A stretch of DNA of 64,000 nt from the NCBI GenBank assembly GCA_037139415.1, contig JBAXGN010000001.1, forward strand, positions 57,719 to 121,718, written 5' to 3'. The notes beneath the pieces are model-generated. The model was not told where the DNA came from, searched no databases, and saw only the letters and a program-made list of their open reading frames with translations. The position numbers and the translations under genes are program-made. Each line of letters opens with the position of its first letter. The stretch's first letter is position 1. Positions 60,927 to 64,000 of the stretch are shown here, piece by piece. Origin of the DNA: Verrucomicrobiota bacterium. Lineage in GTDB: Bacteria > Verrucomicrobiota > Verrucomicrobiia > Limisphaerales > Fontisphaeraceae.

Positions 60927-61853
60927 TTACTGCAATTCGATTTTGGCTTTGCGGCAGATGTCGCGCAGAGCCTCGGTGGCCACCTTGAATAGTTCCGGGC
61001 CGGTTTCGCCCGAGGAGCTTCCGGCCACTTTCAGGTGCGGTTCCAAGGTCAGGAACCCGTTGTAACCGGACTGCACGGCCTCGGTAAGGATTTCCTGGAT
61101 GTTACCATCCCCCTGCCCCGCCGGCACAACTTTCTTGGTCGCTTTGTTGTAGTCTTTGACATGAATATGCACCACGTAAGGCTTCAACATCTTCCAGTTG
61201 ACCAAGGTGTCATCCCCCACTTGGAGGAAGTTGGCGAAGTCAAAGGCGCACCGCAACTTCGGCGAGTTCACCGTCTTCAAAAGATCCAGGCAGGCCGGGC
61301 CTTTTTCGCCGTAGATTTCCTTCTCGTTCTCATGCACAAGGGTCACAGGGTGATCCTTGCAATAGTCGGCCTTAGCCTGCATGCGGCGCATAATCTCATC
61401 GCGATGCGGCGCGAAGTCTTTATCTTTTCCAGGCGGGAAATAGCTGAACACGCGGATGAGCGGGGCGGAGAAAAACTCGGCGACTTCCACCGCTCGCTTG
61501 AATTTGTCGAAATAGGCCGGCCACGGATCGGTGATCTTGGCCTTGCCGATGGGGCTGCCAATGCTGGCGACGCCCATGCCGTTATCCTTGAGTTTGGCCA
61601 GGACTTCATTGCGCATGGCGGTATCAAAATCCATGACGTTTTTACCAGCGACGGCCCGCAACTCGAAATAGCGGATGCCGAGTTCCTTGCAGACCTTGAT
61701 CTGCTCCTCGAGCTTGGGCGAGATTTCGTCGGCGAAACCGGCCAGCTTAAGCGGGGCAACTGCGCCGAACGCGGACCACTCCAAGGTGGACACCGCCAAG
61801 GGGGCCAGCAAACTGGTTTGGACAAATTGACGACGTGAAATATGGGGATTCAT
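60927..61853 (-). CDS. Tat-exported sugar phosphate isomerase/epimerase-like TIM-barrel protein
   Basis: The protein has 308 residues. A Tat signal (SRRQFVQTSLLAPLAVSTL) starts the protein. The xylose-isomerase-like barrel shows LGIRYFELRAVAG, LVHENEKEIYG (catalytic Glu region), LRCAFDFANFLQVG, VVHIHVKDYNK and FLTLEPHLK. Metal-binding Glu/His positions fit the AP_endonuc_2-like isomerase family. Exported versions occur with Gfo/Idh/MocA partners in these phyla. It probably converts a sugar or inositol derivative; the substrate is unknown. Confidence 0.88.
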   Translation of the reverse strand: MNPHISRRQFVQTSLLAPLAVSTLEWSAFGAVAPLKLAGFADEISPKLEEQIKVCKELGIRYFELRAVAGKNVMDFDTAMRNEVLAKLKDNGMGVASIGSPIGKAKITDPWPAYFDKFKRAVEVAEFFSAPLIRVFSYFPPGKDKDFAPHRDEIMRRMQAKADYCKDHPVTLVHENEKEIYGEKGPACLDLLKTVNSPKLRCAFDFANFLQVGDDTLVNWKMLKPYVVHIHVKDYNKATKKVVPAGQGDGNIQEILTEAVQSGYNGFLTLEPHLKVAGSSSGETGPELFKVATEALRDICRKAKIELQ

Positions 61854-61876
61854 AATTTTAGTATTGGTTTCTTTAT

Positions 61877-61914
61877 GGAAAAGCCGCCCGGATGAATGTT
61901 TTCCACCGGGCGGC
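61877..61914 (-). terminator. Rho-independent terminator of the second oxidoreductase gene
   Basis: Perfect 9-bp GC-rich stem (arms 61883-61891 and 61906-61914, loop 14 nt); on the minus strand it is followed by TTTTCC (61877-61882). It lies 47 bp past the stop of the 61961-63481 gene and separates it from the isomerase gene. Confidence 0.8.
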
Positions 61915-61960
61915 CTGTTGAATTCACATTATGGTTATCCGTATTGCCAGATGATTTCGT

Positions 61961-63481
61961 TTACACGTTTTCCGGCACAATGTACGGCGCGCGATACTGG
62001 CGCTTGAGCAACGCATTGGCGGCCTCGTTGTCAAACCGTTCAGTCTGCACATCGAACTTCAACGGCTGGCCGAGGGTTAGTTTATCGTTGTCAATGTTGA
62101 CGTCGTTTTTGGCCAAGTGTTCCTTCATGCGTTCATAGGTCTCCTGCATGCCCTTGTATGCCTTCACGCCGTCCAGAATTTCGCCTTGGCTCTTCTTGGC
62201 GCCCACGCGATAGGAGACGTTACCGGTGTGGCAGAGAGAGCTGGAGACGTGGCCTTCGAGAATCGAGGCGTTAAGATCGGATTCCTTGCGGCTCCGGACG
62301 GCTTTGAGGAAGTTACCAAAGTGGTTTTCCGCGCCTTTCCATTCCTTGATGACCTTGCCGTCCTTGTCGTGTGCGGAGGCGGAGGTGTAGTTCGGCACGG
62401 AGACGTAACCGTTCTCGCATTCGACAACAACGCCCACGCTCGCGCCCTTGTATTTGTCCATGGCGGTCGCATCTTTTGCGGAAGGCAGGCCGCGCACTTC
62501 AAAAATGAGCGGGGCTTTTTCATACCCCTGATAGACGATCTGGGTGTTCGGGGTTTCGGCGTCATCGCGGTAACCCACGCGACCACCGGCGCTGAGGACG
62601 AAGGGAGCCAGCCCGGCTTCACCGAGGAACCATCGGGAAATGTCCATTTGATGAATGCCCTGATTGCCAAGGTCGCCCGCCCCATAGGCCCAGAACCAAT
62701 GCCATTCGTAATGCACCGGGCCATTGGCTTTGCTGTTGCGGCGGGGCGGATCCATCGGGGCGGGACCACACCACAGATCGTAATTGATGCTATCCGGCAC
62801 AGTCTGCGCCCCTTCCGTCAACCCAATGCTCTTGCGCGGTTTGTAGCAAAGGCCGCGGGCAATGATGATCTTGCCCAGATTGCCTTCCTTGACGTAATTG
62901 ACGGCAGCCTGAATGCCTTCCAAGCTGGAGCGGCTTTGCGTGCCGGACGCCACAATCTGCTTGTGATTCGCCGCGCATTTGACCAATTGACGTCCTTCCC
63001 AAATGTTGTGGGAAATCGGTTTTTCGCAATACACATCTTTACCCGCTTGAATGGCCCAAATCGCGGCCAGCGAGTGCCAATGATTCGGGGTGGCGATGGA
63101 TACGGCATCAATATTTTTATTTTCCAGCATCTTGCGCATGTCCAGATAGGTCTCGGCATCGAGAGATTTCAGCGTCTGCCCTTTGCCGCGCTTGCCGGTG
63201 ACCGGGTCAATGCCGCCTTCGACGACCGTTTCCTTGCCCCGGTTCTTGTTCACCTTGTCCAGCAGGGATTGATCGCAATCGCACAGGGCGACCAGGCGGC
63301 AACCCTTCAAGGTAGTCCATTCCTTGATGTGCTCGGCCCCACGGCTGCGGAAGCCGATGACGGCCATGCGGATATCGCTGTTAGCCCCGGCAACTTGCGC
63401 CCAGGAACGGGCACTCAGGCTCGCTCCGGCCGCGAAAATGGCGGTGCTTTTGAGGAAGTTACGACGAGAGAGATTTGTCAT
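61961..63481 (-). CDS. Tat-exported Gfo/Idh/MocA family oxidoreductase (second copy)
   Basis: The protein is 506 residues from ATG 63481 (an in-frame ATG at 63508 adds 9). Tat signal SRRNFLKSTAIFAAGASLSA. The nucleotide loop is degenerate (MAVIGFRSRGAEHI). Family substrate motif: DVYCEKPISHNIWEG. The dimer domain includes WHWFWAYGAGDLGNQGIHQMDI. It is one of the longer, planctomycete/verrucomicrobial-type members, with a C-terminal extension (KNDVNIDNDKLTLGQPLKF). The substrate is probably a sugar derivative. It shares a strand with the isomerase gene, but the terminator between them suggests separate transcripts. Confidence 0.9.
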   Translation of the reverse strand: MTNLSRRNFLKSTAIFAAGASLSARSWAQVAGANSDIRMAVIGFRSRGAEHIKEWTTLKGCRLVALCDCDQSLLDKVNKNRGKETVVEGGIDPVTGKRGKGQTLKSLDAETYLDMRKMLENKNIDAVSIATPNHWHSLAAIWAIQAGKDVYCEKPISHNIWEGRQLVKCAANHKQIVASGTQSRSSLEGIQAAVNYVKEGNLGKIIIARGLCYKPRKSIGLTEGAQTVPDSINYDLWCGPAPMDPPRRNSKANGPVHYEWHWFWAYGAGDLGNQGIHQMDISRWFLGEAGLAPFVLSAGGRVGYRDDAETPNTQIVYQGYEKAPLIFEVRGLPSAKDATAMDKYKGASVGVVVECENGYVSVPNYTSASAHDKDGKVIKEWKGAENHFGNFLKAVRSRKESDLNASILEGHVSSSLCHTGNVSYRVGAKKSQGEILDGVKAYKGMQETYERMKEHLAKNDVNIDNDKLTLGQPLKFDVQTERFDNEAANALLKRQYRAPYIVPENV

Positions 63482-63759
63482 ATTAGTGGTATTCTTGATG
63501 TTTTTCAATGTTCCTTAAACATGGCCGCGCGTGATCCGACACCGACCGGCAACTGAATCAGGCAACGCCCTGTTCAGCCATAACCAGCGCGATGCCAGCT
63601 TCGACACGACATGTTCATTCAGGCTCATAGTTGACAGCAAGTAGGGGCAAAATCTGGAGCGCTGTCAAGCAAATGAATGCACGAAATGAATGCGTGCGTC
63701 CCCCGCTGCACGTTCACGTTCCCATTGACCGCTCCGCCGCGTTTGCTATCCTTCGCCCC

Positions 63760-64000
63760 ATGCCGCTTTCATGGAATGAAATCAGACACCGGGCCATCGC
63801 CTTTGCCAACGAATGGCAAGGCGAAACCCGCGAGGCTGCCGAGCGACAGACCTTCTGGAATGAGTTCTTCCATGTGTTCGGCATCCGCCGCCGCACGGTG
63901 GCCACGTTCGAGGAGCCGGTCAAGAAACTCTCAAGGGATTGGGGGTTCATTGACCTGTTCTGGCCCGGCAAACTGCTGGTCGAGCACAAGACCGCCGGGG
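63760..64000 (+). CDS. MmeI-type restriction endonuclease-methyltransferase (N-terminus only)
   Basis: Open from ATG 63760 to the window end (80 codons seen). The N-terminus (LSWNEIRHRAIAFANEWQGE, TFWNEFFHVFGI) matches the class I SAM-dependent DNA methyltransferase/MmeI-like family. The nuclease motif D-x9-ExK is present as D65...E75-H-K77 (FIDLFWPGKLLVEHK). MmeI-like enzymes combine cutting and methylation in one chain. The rest lies outside the window, so the methylase and target-recognition parts were not seen. Confidence 0.8.
   Translation, partial: MPLSWNEIRHRAIAFANEWQGETREAAERQTFWNEFFHVFGIRRRTVATFEEPVKKLSRDWGFIDLFWPGKLLVEHKTAG

Noticed and set aside
62117..63556. A 479-codon open frame on the plus strand
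   Set aside because: It is antisense to the second Gfo/Idh/MocA gene, whose Tat signal and EKP motif are unmistakable.
1..64000. CRISPR arrays, tRNA and rRNA genes, transposases
   Set aside because: No regularly spaced direct repeats, no cloverleaf-like or rRNA-like sequence and no transposase motifs were noticed on reading; covariance and profile scans would be needed to exclude them fully.

Overview
The window looks like a chromosomal segment of a Verrucomicrobiota bacterium, probably of the Pedosphaera/Limisphaerales type. This is inferred from gene content, not from a marker gene. The signs are a stand-alone prepilin-like protein with an [13 protein letters not shown] segment, a PEP-CTERM protein, several Tat-exported Gfo/Idh/MocA oxidoreductases, many secreted carbohydrate-active proteins, Ig-like/BspA-type surface proteins and giant YD-repeat proteins. 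No rRNA, tRNA, CRISPR array, integrase or transposase gene was recognised.

Layout. 1-7.2 kb (minus): a cut-off secreted LRR/Ig-like protein and a giant RHS/YD-repeat protein with a variable C-terminal tip. 7.7-16.6 kb: a BNR_4 secreted protein, a cyclic-nucleotide-domain histidine kinase, an SDR reductase, a prepilin-like protein, a lipoprotein, a membrane-anchored PQQ-like propeller, and a glycosidase-like gene broken by an in-frame TAG. 16.9-22.6 kb: a UvrA-type ATPase coupled to a Uma2-type nuclease, a sodium:solute symporter and a small SET-domain protein. 22.8-28.0 kb: a tight hyfBCEF operon for the membrane arm of a hydrogenase-4-like complex, without visible catalytic subunits. 28.8-34.4 kb: a DGQHR protein, a GH16 hydrolase, a GYF_2 membrane protein, a lone CBM48 and a LOG-family protein. 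34.6-42.1 kb (minus): an Xaa-Pro aminopeptidase, a histidine kinase, galT, galK, araD and a secreted TIM-barrel-like protein. 42.2-47.4 kb (minus): a housekeeping run of coaX, trpA, a mannose-1-P guanylyltransferase, a SurA-like chaperone, pdxA and an OB-fold protein. 48.1-50.1 kb: a BPSS1187-like hydrolase and a PEP-CTERM protein. 50.3-54.0 kb (minus): an orphan type II secretion-like operon with two GspF paralogs and three minor pseudopilins. 54.3-57.0 kb: a LIM/DA1-like metallopeptidase and a polysaccharide deacetylase, with a duplicated deacetylase tail between DA1 and the secretion operon. 57.1-63.5 kb: an AraC regulator divergent from a URO-D-like protein and an oxidoreductase, then a response regulator, a sugar isomerase and a second oxidoreductase. 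63.8 kb to the end: the start of an MmeI-type restriction-methylase.

Biology. The accessory genes fit a soil or freshwater polysaccharide degrader: glycosidases, a deacetylase, galactose and pentose enzymes, a symporter and oxidoreductases under AraC control. The items most worth a second look are the orphan HyfBCEF membrane module, the bacterial DA1-like LIM peptidase flanked by a duplication, the minimal GspFF-IJK operon, the UvrA-Uma2 coupling, the papain-like tip of the RHS protein, and the inverted intergenic repeat pair at 22.7 and 33.6 kb.
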